NCBI RefSeq assembly: GCF_041080675.1
Contig: NZ_CP163520.1
Location: 4,402,001-4,466,000, forward strand
DNA length: 64,000 nucleotides
Direction of reading: 5' to 3'
Source of the DNA: Streptomyces sp. cg36
GTDB lineage: Bacteria > Actinomycetota > Actinomycetes > Streptomycetales > Streptomycetaceae
Shown here: one piece after another, positions 46,708-54,868 of the stretch
Layout: every line of letters starts with the position of its first letter
How positions within the stretch are numbered: position 1 is the first letter of the stretch
Notes under the pieces: model-generated
What the model saw: the letters and a program-made list of their open reading frames with translations, nothing else
Database searches by the model: none
What the model was told of the DNA's origin: nothing
Made by a program: the position numbers and the translations under genes

Positions 46708-48305
46708 CCCTCCTGCCCACCGCGCTCGACACCGCCGGGCCCGAGTACGCCGCCCACCGCGCGGCCATGCTCGCCAAGCTGGCCGAGCTGGAGACCGAGC
46801 ACGCCAAGGCGCTCGCGGGCGGCGGCGCCAAGTACACCGCGCGCCACCACGAGCGGGGCAAGCTGCTCGCCCGGGAGCGCATCGAGCTGCTGGTCGACCC
46901 GGACACCCCGTTCCTGGAGCTGTCGCCGCTGGCCGCCTGGGGGAGCGACTACCCCGTCGGTGCCTCGCTGGTCACCGGCATCGGGGTCGTCGAGGGCGTC
47001 GAGTGCCTGATCACCGCCAACGACCCGACGGTGCGCGGCGGGGCCTCCAACCCGTGGACGCTGAAGAAGGCGCTGCGGGCCAACGAGATCGCGTTCGCCA
47101 ACCGGCTGCCCTGCATCAGCCTGGTGGAGTCCGGCGGCGCCGACCTGCCCTCGCAGAAGGAGATCTTCATCCCGGGCGGCGCGCTCTTCCGCGACATCAC
47201 GCGGCTCTCCGCCGCCGGGATCCCGACGATCGCGGTGGTCTTCGGCAACTCGACGGCGGGCGGCGCGTACGTACCCGGGATGTCCGACCACACCGTCATG
47301 ATCAAGGAGCGGTCGAAGGTCTTCCTCGGCGGGCCGCCGCTGGTGAAGATGGCCACCGGCGAGGAGAGCGACGACGAGTCGCTGGGCGGCGCCGAGATGC
47401 ACGCCCGCACCTCGGGCCTGGCCGACCACTACGCGGTGGACGAGCACGACGCCCTGCGCCAGGCCCGCCGGATCGTGGCCCGGCTCAACCACCGCAAGGC
47501 GCACCCGGATACGCCGGTGGTCTGCGAGCCGCCCGAGTACGACGAGGACGAGCTGCTCGGGATCGTGCCCGGCGACCTCAAGACGCCCTTCGACCCGCGC
47601 GAGGTGATCGCCCGGCTCGTCGACGGGTCCGACTTCGACGAGTTCAAGCCGCTGTACGGGCCGAGCCTGGTCACCGGCTGGGCGCGGCTGCACGGCTACC
47701 CCGTCGGCGTCCTCGCCAACGCGCAGGGCGTCCTGTTCAGCGCCGAGTCGCAGAAGGCCGCCCAGTTCATCCAGCTCGCCAACCAGCGCGACGTCCCGCT
47801 CCTGTTCCTGCACAACACCACCGGCTACATGGTCGGCAGGGAGTACGAGCAGGGCGGGATCATCAAGCACGGCGCGATGATGATCAACGCGGTGAGCAAT
47901 TCGAGGGTGCCGCACCTGTCGGTGCTGATGGGCGCCTCCTACGGCGCCGGGCACTACGGCATGTGCGGGCGGGCGTACGACCCGAGGTTCCTCTTCGCCT
48001 GGCCCGGCGCCAAGTCGGCCGTCATGGGCCCGCAGCAGCTCGCCGGGGTCCTGTCGATCGTCGCCCGCGCCTCGGCGCTGGCCAAGGGGCAGCCGTACGA
48101 CGACGACGCGGACGCCGGGCTGCGCGCGATGGTCGAGCAGCAGATCGAGGCCGAGTCCCTGCCGGTGTTCCTGTCCGGGCGGCTGTACGACGACGGGGTC
48201 ATCGACCCCCGCGACACCCGCACGGTCCTGGGCATCTGTCTGTCCGCGATCCACACGGCCCCGGTCGAAGGCGCGCGCGGCGGCTTCGGCATCTTCAGGA
48301 TGTGA
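46704..48305 (+). CDS. Acyl-CoA carboxylase carboxyltransferase (beta) subunit, methylcrotonyl/geranyl-CoA type
   Basis: A 533-residue carboxyltransferase with both N- and C-terminal crotonase-fold halves. It matches the MCC/GCC beta group: RERIELLVDPDTPFLELSPL, VESGGADLPSQKEIF, NSTAGGAYVPGMSDHTVMIK and FLGGPPLVKMATGEESDDES, with GGA and the carboxylate-binding SYGAGHYGMCGRAYDPRFLF later. It transfers CO2 from biotin to a branched enoyl-CoA; together with atuA, a geranyl-CoA or methylcrotonyl-CoA-type substrate is likely. GTG at 46704 overlaps the atuA stop, with GGAGG 6 bases upstream. It pairs with the alpha subunit encoded next. Confidence 0.92.
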   Translation: MTLLPTALDTAGPEYAAHRAAMLAKLAELETEHAKALAGGGAKYTARHHERGKLLARERIELLVDPDTPFLELSPLAAWGSDYPVGASLVTGIGVVEGVECLITANDPTVRGGASNPWTLKKALRANEIAFANRLPCISLVESGGADLPSQKEIFIPGGALFRDITRLSAAGIPTIAVVFGNSTAGGAYVPGMSDHTVMIKERSKVFLGGPPLVKMATGEESDDESLGGAEMHARTSGLADHYAVDEHDALRQARRIVARLNHRKAHPDTPVVCEPPEYDEDELLGIVPGDLKTPFDPREVIARLVDGSDFDEFKPLYGPSLVTGWARLHGYPVGVLANAQGVLFSAESQKAAQFIQLANQRDVPLLFLHNTTGYMVGREYEQGGIIKHGAMMINAVSNSRVPHLSVLMGASYGAGHYGMCGRAYDPRFLFAWPGAKSAVMGPQQLAGVLSIVARASALAKGQPYDDDADAGLRAMVEQQIEAESLPVFLSGRLYDDGVIDPRDTRTVLGICLSAIHTAPVEGARGGFGIFRM

Positions 48306-48312
48306 GGCGCTG

Positions 48313-50226
48313 ATGATCCAGTCCGTTCTTGTCGCCAACCGGGCCGAGATAGCCTCCCGGGTCTTTCGCACCTGCCGCGACCTGGGCATCTCCACGGTCG
48401 CCGTGCACTCCGACCCGGACGCGGCACTCCCGTACGTACGGGAGGCCGACGCGGCCGTGCGGCTGCCGGGGGCCGCGCCCGCGGAGACCTATCTGCGCGG
48501 CGAACTGCTCGTGAAGGCCGCCCTGGCGGCGGGCGCCGACGCGGTGCACCCCGGGTACGGGTTCCTCTCCGAGAACGCCGGCTTCGCCCGCGCGGTCGAG
48601 GACGCCGGGCTGACCTGGATCGGCCCGCCGCCCGCCGCCATCGGGGCCATGGCCTCCAAGACCCGGGCCAAGGAGCTGATGGCGGCGGCCGGGGTGCCGC
48701 TGCTGGCCCCCGTCGACCCGGCGAAGGCCACCGCCGCCGACCTCCCGCTGCTCCTGAAGGCGGCGGCGGGCGGCGGCGGGCGCGGCATGCGGATCGTGCG
48801 CGAACTGGACGTCCTGGAGGCCGAGTTGGCGGCGGCCTCGGCGGAGGCCCGCGCCGCCTTCGGGGACGGCGAGGTGTTCGCCGAGCCGTACGTCGAGCGC
48901 GGACGCCATGTCGAGGTGCAGATCATGGCCGACGCGCACGGCACGGTCTGGGCGCTCGGCACCCGCGACTGCTCGCTCCAGCGCCGCCACCAGAAGGTGA
49001 TCGAGGAGGCGCCCGCGCCCGGACTGCCCGAGGGGCTGCGCGCCCGGCTGCGCACCGCCGCCGTGGCCGCCGCCCGGGCCGTCTCCTACCGGGGCGCGGG
49101 CACGGTCGAGTTCCTGGTCGACGCCGGGGGCCGGGCGTACTTCCTGGAGATGAACACCCGCCTCCAGGTCGAACACCCGGTCACCGAGGCCGTGTTCGGT
49201 CTCGACCTGGTTGCGCTCCAGCTCCGGGTGGCCGAGGGCGACGCCCTGCCCGCCGAACCGCCCGAGCCGTCCGGGCACGCCGTCGAGGCGCGGCTGTACG
49301 CGGAGGACCCGGCCCGCGGCTGGACCCCGCAGACCGGCGTCCTGCACCGGCTGGCCGTGCCGGACGGGGTGCGCCTGGACCGGGGCTACGGCGACGGCGA
49401 CACCGTCGGCGTCCACTACGACGCCATGCTCGCCAAGGTCGTCGTCCACGCCCCGACCCGCGCCGCCGCCGTACGCGGACTCGCCCGCGCGCTGGAGCGG
49501 GCCGCGGTGCACGGCCCCACCACCAACCGCGACCTGCTCGTACGCTCCCTGCGCCACCCCGACTTCGCGGCCGGGCACCTGGACACCGGCTTCTACGACC
49601 GGCACCTGGCGGAGCTGACCGCGCCGCGCGAGGGGGAGGCGCACGCGGCGCTCGCCGCCGCGCTCGCCGACGCGTCGGCCCGCTCCTCCCGGTTCGGCGG
49701 GGGCTGGCGCAACCTGCCGTCCCAGCCGCAGAGCAAGCGGTACGGCGACCACGAGATCCGCTACCGCCGCACCCGCGAAGGACTCCATGCCGAGGGCTTC
49801 CCGGACGTACGCGTGGAGGCGGCCGAGCCGGGCCGGGTGCGGCTCGAAATCGGCGGGGTGGCACGGGAGTTCACCGTCACCCGGTACGGCGACCGGGTGT
49901 ACGTCGACACCGCGGCCGGGTCGTACGCCCTCACCGCGCACCCCCGCTTCACCGACCCCAGCGAACTCGTCGCCCCCGGCTCGCTGCTCGCCCCCATGCC
50001 GGGGGTGGTGGTCCGGGTCGCCGACGGGCTCGCCGAAGGGGCCGAGGTCGCCGCCGGACAGCCGCTGATCTGGCTGGAGGCCATGAAGATGACCCACCCC
50101 ATCACCGCCCCCGCCGCCGGAACCCTCACCGCGCTCCACGCCGCCCCCGGCCGCCAGGTCGAGGTCGGCGCCCTGCTCGCCGTCGTGCACACCGCCCCCG
50201 AAGCACAGGAGGACCAGCCGTCATGA
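48313..50226 (+). CDS. Acyl-CoA carboxylase biotin-carboxylase/BCCP (alpha) subunit
   Basis: A 637-residue alpha chain. Residues 1-450 are biotin carboxylase (VLVANRAEIASRVFRTCRDL, the ATP-grasp glycine loop AAAGGGGRGMRIV, and EMNTRLQVEHPVTEAVFGLD with the catalytic Glu/Arg set). A linker follows, and the last 80 residues are the biotin carrier domain with EAMKM near the C-terminus, where the Lys is biotinylated. It supplies carboxybiotin to the beta chain encoded upstream, an arrangement of MCC, GCC and PCC enzymes. Its stop overlaps the acyl-CoA dehydrogenase start (ATGA). Confidence 0.94.
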   Translation: MIQSVLVANRAEIASRVFRTCRDLGISTVAVHSDPDAALPYVREADAAVRLPGAAPAETYLRGELLVKAALAAGADAVHPGYGFLSENAGFARAVEDAGLTWIGPPPAAIGAMASKTRAKELMAAAGVPLLAPVDPAKATAADLPLLLKAAAGGGGRGMRIVRELDVLEAELAAASAEARAAFGDGEVFAEPYVERGRHVEVQIMADAHGTVWALGTRDCSLQRRHQKVIEEAPAPGLPEGLRARLRTAAVAAARAVSYRGAGTVEFLVDAGGRAYFLEMNTRLQVEHPVTEAVFGLDLVALQLRVAEGDALPAEPPEPSGHAVEARLYAEDPARGWTPQTGVLHRLAVPDGVRLDRGYGDGDTVGVHYDAMLAKVVVHAPTRAAAVRGLARALERAAVHGPTTNRDLLVRSLRHPDFAAGHLDTGFYDRHLAELTAPREGEAHAALAAALADASARSSRFGGGWRNLPSQPQSKRYGDHEIRYRRTREGLHAEGFPDVRVEAAEPGRVRLEIGGVAREFTVTRYGDRVYVDTAAGSYALTAHPRFTDPSELVAPGSLLAPMPGVVVRVADGLAEGAEVAAGQPLIWLEAMKMTHPITAPAAGTLTALHAAPGRQVEVGALLAVVHTAPEAQEDQPS

Positions 50227-51371
50227 CCGCACGAAGCAGCACCATCGAGAGCCAGGAACTCAAGGACCTGCGGGCCGCCGTCGCCGCCCTCGGGCAGCGC
50301 CACGGCCGCGGCCACGACCGCCGGGTGCTGTGGGCCGAGGCCGCCAAGCTCGGCTACCTGGGGGTGAACCTGCCCGAGGAACACGGCGGCGGGGGCGGCG
50401 GCATGGCCGAACTCTCCATCGTGCTGGAGGAGTTGGGGGCGGCGGGCTGCCCGCTGCTGATGATGGTCGTCTCGCCCGCGATCTGCGGCACGGTCATCGC
50501 CCGCTTCGGCACCGAGGAGCAGCGCCGCGCCTGGCTGCCGGGGCTCGCGGACGGCTCGCTGACCATGGCGTTCGGCATCACCGAGCCCGACGCGGGCTCC
50601 AACTCGCACCGCATCACCACCACCGCCCGCCGCGACGCGGAGAGCGGCGGCTGGATACTGGACGGCCGCAAGGTCTTCGTCTCCGGCGTCGACATCGCGG
50701 ACGCCACGCTGATCGTCGGCCGCACCGAGGACGCCCGCACCGGCAGCCTCAAGCCGTGTCTGTTCATCGTGCCGCGCGACGCCCCGGGCTTCGGCCGCTC
50801 GATGATCGACATGGAGATCCAGGCCGAGGAGAAGCAGTTCGAGCTGGTCCTCGACGAGGTGCGGCTGCCCGCGGAGGCGCTGGTGGGCGACGAGGACGCG
50901 GGGCTGCTCCAGCTCTTCGCCGGGCTCAACCCCGAGCGGATCATGACGGCCGCGTTCGCGATCGGCATGGGCCGCTACGCGCTGGACCGGGCGCTGGCGT
51001 ACGCGCGCGAGCGGCAGGTGTGGAAGCAGCCCATCGGCGCCCACCAGGCCATCGCCCACCCGCTGGCCCAGGCGCACATCGAGCTGGAGCTGGCCCGGCT
51101 GATGATGCAGAAGGCGGCGGCGCTCTACGACGCGGGCGACGACGCGGGCGCGGGCGAGGCCGCCAACATGGCCAAGTACGCGGCGGCCGAAGCCTGTGTG
51201 AAGGCCGTGGACCAGGCCGTGCACACCCTCGGCGGCAACGGCCTCACCCGGGAGTACGGGCTGGCGGCGCTGGTCACGGCGGCGCGCGTGGCGCGGATCG
51301 CGCCGGTCAGCCGCGAAATGATCCTGAACTATGTCTCGCATCAGACGCTGGGGCTTCCCAAGTCGTACTAG
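50223..51371 (+). CDS. Acyl-CoA dehydrogenase
   Basis: A 382-residue flavoprotein. Signatures are MAFGITEPDAGSNSHRI (first ACAD signature, substrate/FAD site), DGRKVFVSGVDIADATLIVG, and QAVHTLGGNGLTREYGLAAL (second signature). It should oxidise the acyl-CoA to its 2-enoyl-CoA with electrons going to ETF. In this operon it fills the role of AtuD or LiuA (citronellyl-CoA or isovaleryl-CoA dehydrogenase); substrate choice is inferred from context. It overlaps the alpha-subunit gene by four bases and is followed after 20 bases by the CoA ligase. Confidence 0.9.
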   Translation: MTARSSTIESQELKDLRAAVAALGQRHGRGHDRRVLWAEAAKLGYLGVNLPEEHGGGGGGMAELSIVLEELGAAGCPLLMMVVSPAICGTVIARFGTEEQRRAWLPGLADGSLTMAFGITEPDAGSNSHRITTTARRDAESGGWILDGRKVFVSGVDIADATLIVGRTEDARTGSLKPCLFIVPRDAPGFGRSMIDMEIQAEEKQFELVLDEVRLPAEALVGDEDAGLLQLFAGLNPERIMTAAFAIGMGRYALDRALAYARERQVWKQPIGAHQAIAHPLAQAHIELELARLMMQKAAALYDAGDDAGAGEAANMAKYAAAEACVKAVDQAVHTLGGNGLTREYGLAALVTAARVARIAPVSREMILNYVSHQTLGLPKSY

Positions 51372-51391
51372 CCGTACTAGGACGTGCCCCC

Positions 51392-52984
51392 ATGGTCTTC
51401 CTCAGCGAGTACGCAGCCGTCCCGGTCGTCGACGCACCCATCCACGAGGCCGTCCTCGGCCGGGCCGCGCCCGGGTACGGGGACGCCCCCGCACTGATCG
51501 ACGGGACGGACCCGACCGGCGCCACCTCCGTCTCGTACGCCCTGCTGGACGTCCGGCACCGCCGGGTGGCGGCGGCGCTCGCCGCGGCCGGGGTGCGCAA
51601 GGGCGAGGTGGTCGCCCTGCACAGCCCCAACTCGATCCACTTCCCGGCCGTGTTCTACGGGGCCACCCGCGCGGGCGCGTCGGTCACCACCGTCCATCCG
51701 CTGGCCACGGCCGAGGAGTTCGCCAAACAGATAGCCGACTCCTCGGCGCGCTGGATCGTCACGATCGCGCCACTTCTGGAGACGGCCCGCCGGGCGGCCG
51801 AACTCAGCGGCTGCATCTCCGAGATCTTCGTCTGCGACCGGGCCGAGGGCCACCGCTCGGTCCTGGACATGTACGCCTCCACCGCGCCCGAACCCGAAGT
51901 GGAGATCGACCCCGGCGAGGACGTCGCCGTGCTGCCGTACTCCTCGGGCACCACCGGCGTCCCCAAGGGCGTGATGCTCACCCACCGCTCCATCGCCACC
52001 AACCTGGCCCAGCTGCGCCCGCTGGTCCCGATGGGGCCGGGCGACCGCATCCTCGCGGTGCTGCCGTTCTTCCACATCTACGGCCTCACCGCGCTCCTGA
52101 ACGCCCCGCTGCGGCACGGCGCGACCGTGGTGGTGCTGCCGCGCTTCGACCTGGAGCAGTTCCTGGGCGCGATCGAGCACCACCGCATCACCGGGCTGTA
52201 CGTGGCGCCGCCGATCGTGCTCGCGCTCGCCAAGCATCCCGCGGTCGCGCAGTACGACCTGTCCTCGCTGGAGTACGTCGTCAGCGCCGCGGCCCCGCTC
52301 GACGCCCGTCTGGCCGCGGCCTGTTCGGCGCGGCTCGGACTGCCGCCGGTGCGCCAGGCGTACGGGATGACGGAGCTGTCGCCCGGCACCCACGCGGTGC
52401 CGCTGTCGGCCGCGAGCCCCCCGCCGGGCACGGTCGGCAAACTGCTGCCCGGCACCGAGATGCGCATCCTCTCGCTCGACGAGCCGGGCCGGGACGCGGC
52501 GGCGGGCGAGGAGGGCGAGATCGCCATCCGGGGCCCGCAGGTGATGAAGGGGTACCTCGGCCGCCCCGAGGCCACCGCCGAGATGATCGACGCCGAGGGC
52601 TGGCTGCGCACCGGGGACGTCGGCCGGGTCGACGCGGACGGCTGGCTCTTCGTCGTCGACCGGGTCAAGGAGCTCATCAAGTACAAGGGCTTCCAGGTCG
52701 CCCCGGCCGAGCTGGAGGCGCTGCTGCTCACCCACGAGCGGATCGCGGACGCGGCCGTGGTCGGCGTCCCGGACGCGGACGGCGCCGAGATCCCCTGCGC
52801 GTACGTGGTGCGGGCGCCGGGCGGGCCGGAGCTGAGCGCCGACGAGGTGATGGAGTTCGTGGCCGGGCGGGTCGCCCCGTACAAGAAGGTCCGCCGGGTG
52901 GAGTTCGTCGGCGGGGTGCCGCGCGCGGCGACCGGCAAGATCCTCCGCCGTGAACTGAGGGAACGTCAGAAAGGCAGCGCATGA
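51392..52984 (+). CDS. AMP-forming acyl/aryl-CoA ligase (cinnamate:CoA ligase-like)
   Basis: A 530-residue adenylate-forming ligase. The P-loop is PYSSGTTGVPKGVMLTHRS, followed by FFHIYGLTALLN, VVSAAAPLDARLAAA, QAYGMTELSP (A5), GWLRTGDVGRVDADGWLFVV (A7), KELIKYKGFQVAPAELE (A8) and PRAATGKILRRELRE with the catalytic Lys (A10). It closely resembles ScCCL of S. coelicolor (SCO4383), shown to activate cinnamate and 4-coumarate in vitro. Its place among atu/liu-like genes suggests that the natural acid may instead be a branched or isoprenoid one. ATG at 51392 has AGGA 9 bases upstream. It overlaps the hydratase gene by four bases. Confidence 0.92.
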   Translation: MVFLSEYAAVPVVDAPIHEAVLGRAAPGYGDAPALIDGTDPTGATSVSYALLDVRHRRVAAALAAAGVRKGEVVALHSPNSIHFPAVFYGATRAGASVTTVHPLATAEEFAKQIADSSARWIVTIAPLLETARRAAELSGCISEIFVCDRAEGHRSVLDMYASTAPEPEVEIDPGEDVAVLPYSSGTTGVPKGVMLTHRSIATNLAQLRPLVPMGPGDRILAVLPFFHIYGLTALLNAPLRHGATVVVLPRFDLEQFLGAIEHHRITGLYVAPPIVLALAKHPAVAQYDLSSLEYVVSAAAPLDARLAAACSARLGLPPVRQAYGMTELSPGTHAVPLSAASPPPGTVGKLLPGTEMRILSLDEPGRDAAAGEEGEIAIRGPQVMKGYLGRPEATAEMIDAEGWLRTGDVGRVDADGWLFVVDRVKELIKYKGFQVAPAELEALLLTHERIADAAVVGVPDADGAEIPCAYVVRAPGGPELSADEVMEFVAGRVAPYKKVRRVEFVGGVPRAATGKILRRELRERQKGSA

Positions 52985-53715
52985 CCTACGTACAGCGGTC
53001 GCAGGACCGGGGGATCCGCACGCTCGCCCTGGACTCGCCCGCCAACCGCAACGCCCTGTCCGCCGGGCTGGTCGGCGAGCTGGGCGCGGCGCTGGAGGAG
53101 TGCGCCGGGGACAAGGGCGTACGCGCGCTGGTGCTCACCCACACCGGCACCACCTTCTGCGCGGGCGCCGACCTCAAGTCCCCGGCCGACCCGGGGGCGT
53201 TCGTGGCGCTGCTGCGCGCCCTGGTCGAACTGCCCAAGCCGGTGGTGGCGCGGGTGACCGGGCACGTGCGCGCGGGCGGGCTCGGGCTCCTCGGCGCCTG
53301 CGACATCGCGGTGGGCGGCCCGGAGTCCAGCTACGCCTTCACCGAGTCCCGGCTGGGGCTCGCCCCCGCCGTCATCTCCATGCCGCTCCTGCCGCGCATG
53401 GAACCGAGGGCGGCGGCCCGCTACTTCCTGACGGGGGAGCGGTTCGGGGCGCCGCAGGCGGCCCGCGCGGGGCTGCTCACGGAGGCCGCCGAGGACGTCG
53501 ACGCGGCGCTCGACGGCGTGCTCGACGGCCTTCGGCGGGCCTCCCCGCAGGGGCTGGCCGCCTCGAAGGCGCTGGTCACGGCTACCGTGGTGGAGGCGTT
53601 CGACCGCTGGACGGATGAGCTGAGCGCGCGTTCGGCCGCCCTGTTCGCCTCGGACGAGGCACGGGAGGGCGTGACCGCGTTCCTGGAACGACGGGATCCC
53701 GTATGGGTGTGGTGA
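52981..53715 (+). CDS. Enoyl-CoA hydratase/isomerase family protein
   Basis: A 244-residue crotonase. The oxyanion hole segments are FCAGADLKSP and VRAGGLGLLGACDIAVG. The Glu in FTESRLGLAPAVIS fits the second catalytic acid of hydratases, while the first (usually in the GG-x-x-E region) is not obvious, so isomerase or carboxyl-lyase activity is possible. In an Atu/Liu-type route it would hydrate the carboxylated enoyl-CoA (AtuE or LiuC step). No gene for an HMG-CoA lyase is present nearby. It overlaps genes on both sides. Confidence 0.88.
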   Translation: MTYVQRSQDRGIRTLALDSPANRNALSAGLVGELGAALEECAGDKGVRALVLTHTGTTFCAGADLKSPADPGAFVALLRALVELPKPVVARVTGHVRAGGLGLLGACDIAVGGPESSYAFTESRLGLAPAVISMPLLPRMEPRAAARYFLTGERFGAPQAARAGLLTEAAEDVDAALDGVLDGLRRASPQGLAASKALVTATVVEAFDRWTDELSARSAALFASDEAREGVTAFLERRDPVWVW

Positions 53716-54299
53716 CCTCCGCCGCCAAGAGCCCCAAGCAGGACCGCAGCCGGGCCACCCGGCAGCGGCTCCTGGAGGCGGCCGTGGCGTGTCTGGCCGA
53801 GCACGGCTGGGCGGGCTCGACGGTGTCGGTGGTGGCCGAGCGGGCCGGGGTTTCGCGGGGCGCGGCCCAGCACCACTTCCCGACCCGGGAGGACCTGTTC
53901 ACGGCGGCCGTCGAGTACGTGGCCGAGGAGCGCTCCTCGGCGCTGCGCGCGCTCGGCCCCACCGACCGCCACACCGTGGTCGCCAGCCTCGTCGACCTGT
54001 ACACGGGACCGCTGTTCCGGGCGGCGCTGCACCTGTGGGTGGCCGCCGCCAACGAGCCGCAACTGCACGCCCGGGTGCGGGAGCTGGAGGCGCGGGTCGG
54101 CCGGGAGTCGCACCGCATCGCGGTGGCGCTGCTCGGCGCGGACGAGTCGGTGCCCGGGGTGCGCGAGACGGTCCAGGGCCTCCTGGACATGGCCCGGGGC
54201 CTGGGCCTGGCCAACGTCCTCACGGACGACCGGGCCCGGCGCGAGCGGGTCGTGGCGCAGTGGGCGGAGCTGGTGGACGGGGCGCTGGGGCGGGCCTAG
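53703..54299 (+). CDS. TetR-family regulator, last gene of the AtuA/carboxylase operon
   Basis: A 198-residue TetR-type repressor. The DNA-binding part is SRATRQRLLEAAVACLAEHG, then GSTVSVVAERAGVSRGAAQH and HFPTREDLFTAAVEYVAEER; the C-terminal helices form a ligand pocket. ATG at 53703 overlaps the hydratase stop; GTG at 53712 is an alternative that gives the common GTGA overlap. As the terminal gene of an eight-gene operon with a large palindrome in front of its first gene, it probably represses its own operon and responds to an acyl-CoA intermediate. Confidence 0.9.
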   Translation: MGVVTSAAKSPKQDRSRATRQRLLEAAVACLAEHGWAGSTVSVVAERAGVSRGAAQHHFPTREDLFTAAVEYVAEERSSALRALGPTDRHTVVASLVDLYTGPLFRAALHLWVAAANEPQLHARVRELEARVGRESHRIAVALLGADESVPGVRETVQGLLDMARGLGLANVLTDDRARRERVVAQWAELVDGALGRA

Positions 54300-54319
54300 C
54301 GGTGGCGGTGGCCGTGGCG

Positions 54320-54414
54320 GGGCCGACGGTCGCGCGTGGCCGTCGGCCCGGAGGCGTCGGCGGTCGTGAGGGGGCCGACGGCCAGGAAGGGGGCCGGGCG
54401 CACGCCCGGCCCCC
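54320..54414. terminator. Pair of hairpins between the TetR gene and the small secreted protein gene
   Basis: The first hairpin pairs GGGCCGACGG (54320-54329) with CCGTCGGCCC (54340-54349). The second pairs GGGGGCCGGGCG (54389-54400) with CGCCCGGCCCCC (54403-54414) and is followed by TCCTTT. Both lie between convergent genes. The second is strong enough to stop transcripts from both sides. Confidence 0.75.
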
Positions 54415-54426
54415 CTCCTTTCACGC

Positions 54427-54684
54427 TCAGGCGTTGTTGTCGGCGTCCTCGCACGCCTTGGCCTCGTTGCGCAGGGCGTTGGCCTGCTGGTGGGCCTTGG
54501 CGGCGGCGGCGCGCTCGCCGAGGTGCTTCAGCTCCTCGGCCTTGCGGTCGAGCTGCGCGGCCTGCTGGCGCAGTTCGGCCGGCTTGCAGGTGATGATCCC
54601 GGCCTGCGCGGCGGGCGCGGCGGTCACGGCCAGACCACCGGCGAGCAGCACGGCGGACAGGACGGCGGTGGCGGTTCGGCGCAT
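54427..54684 (-). CDS. Small secreted helical protein
   Basis: An 85-residue exported protein. Residues 1-28 form a signal peptide (RRTATAVLSAVLLAGGLAVT, then AAPAAQA). The mature part is a single predicted amphipathic helix or coiled coil (CKPAELRQQAAQLDRKAEEL, then HLGERAAAAKAHQQANALRN) with a Cys at each end that could link to close a helical hairpin. I do not recognise a family. GGAG lies 8 bases before the ATG. Confidence 0.72.
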   Translation of the reverse strand: MRRTATAVLSAVLLAGGLAVTAAPAAQAGIITCKPAELRQQAAQLDRKAEELKHLGERAAAAKAHQQANALRNEAKACEDADNNA

Positions 54685-54868
54685 GGGGGCGCTCCAAGTC
54701 CCGGACCGGAAAGGCCCGTTGTGGGGGGAGTCGTACCCGAAAACCCTATCGAATCGAGCCGGTGGTCGATCAAGTGGGTTTCGGCCGGGGCCGGATACGG
54801 GTGTGGCGCCGCCCCCGTCCCCGGGGCGGCGCCACACACGGCTGACCTGCGCGGAAGGGGGCCGGGGC

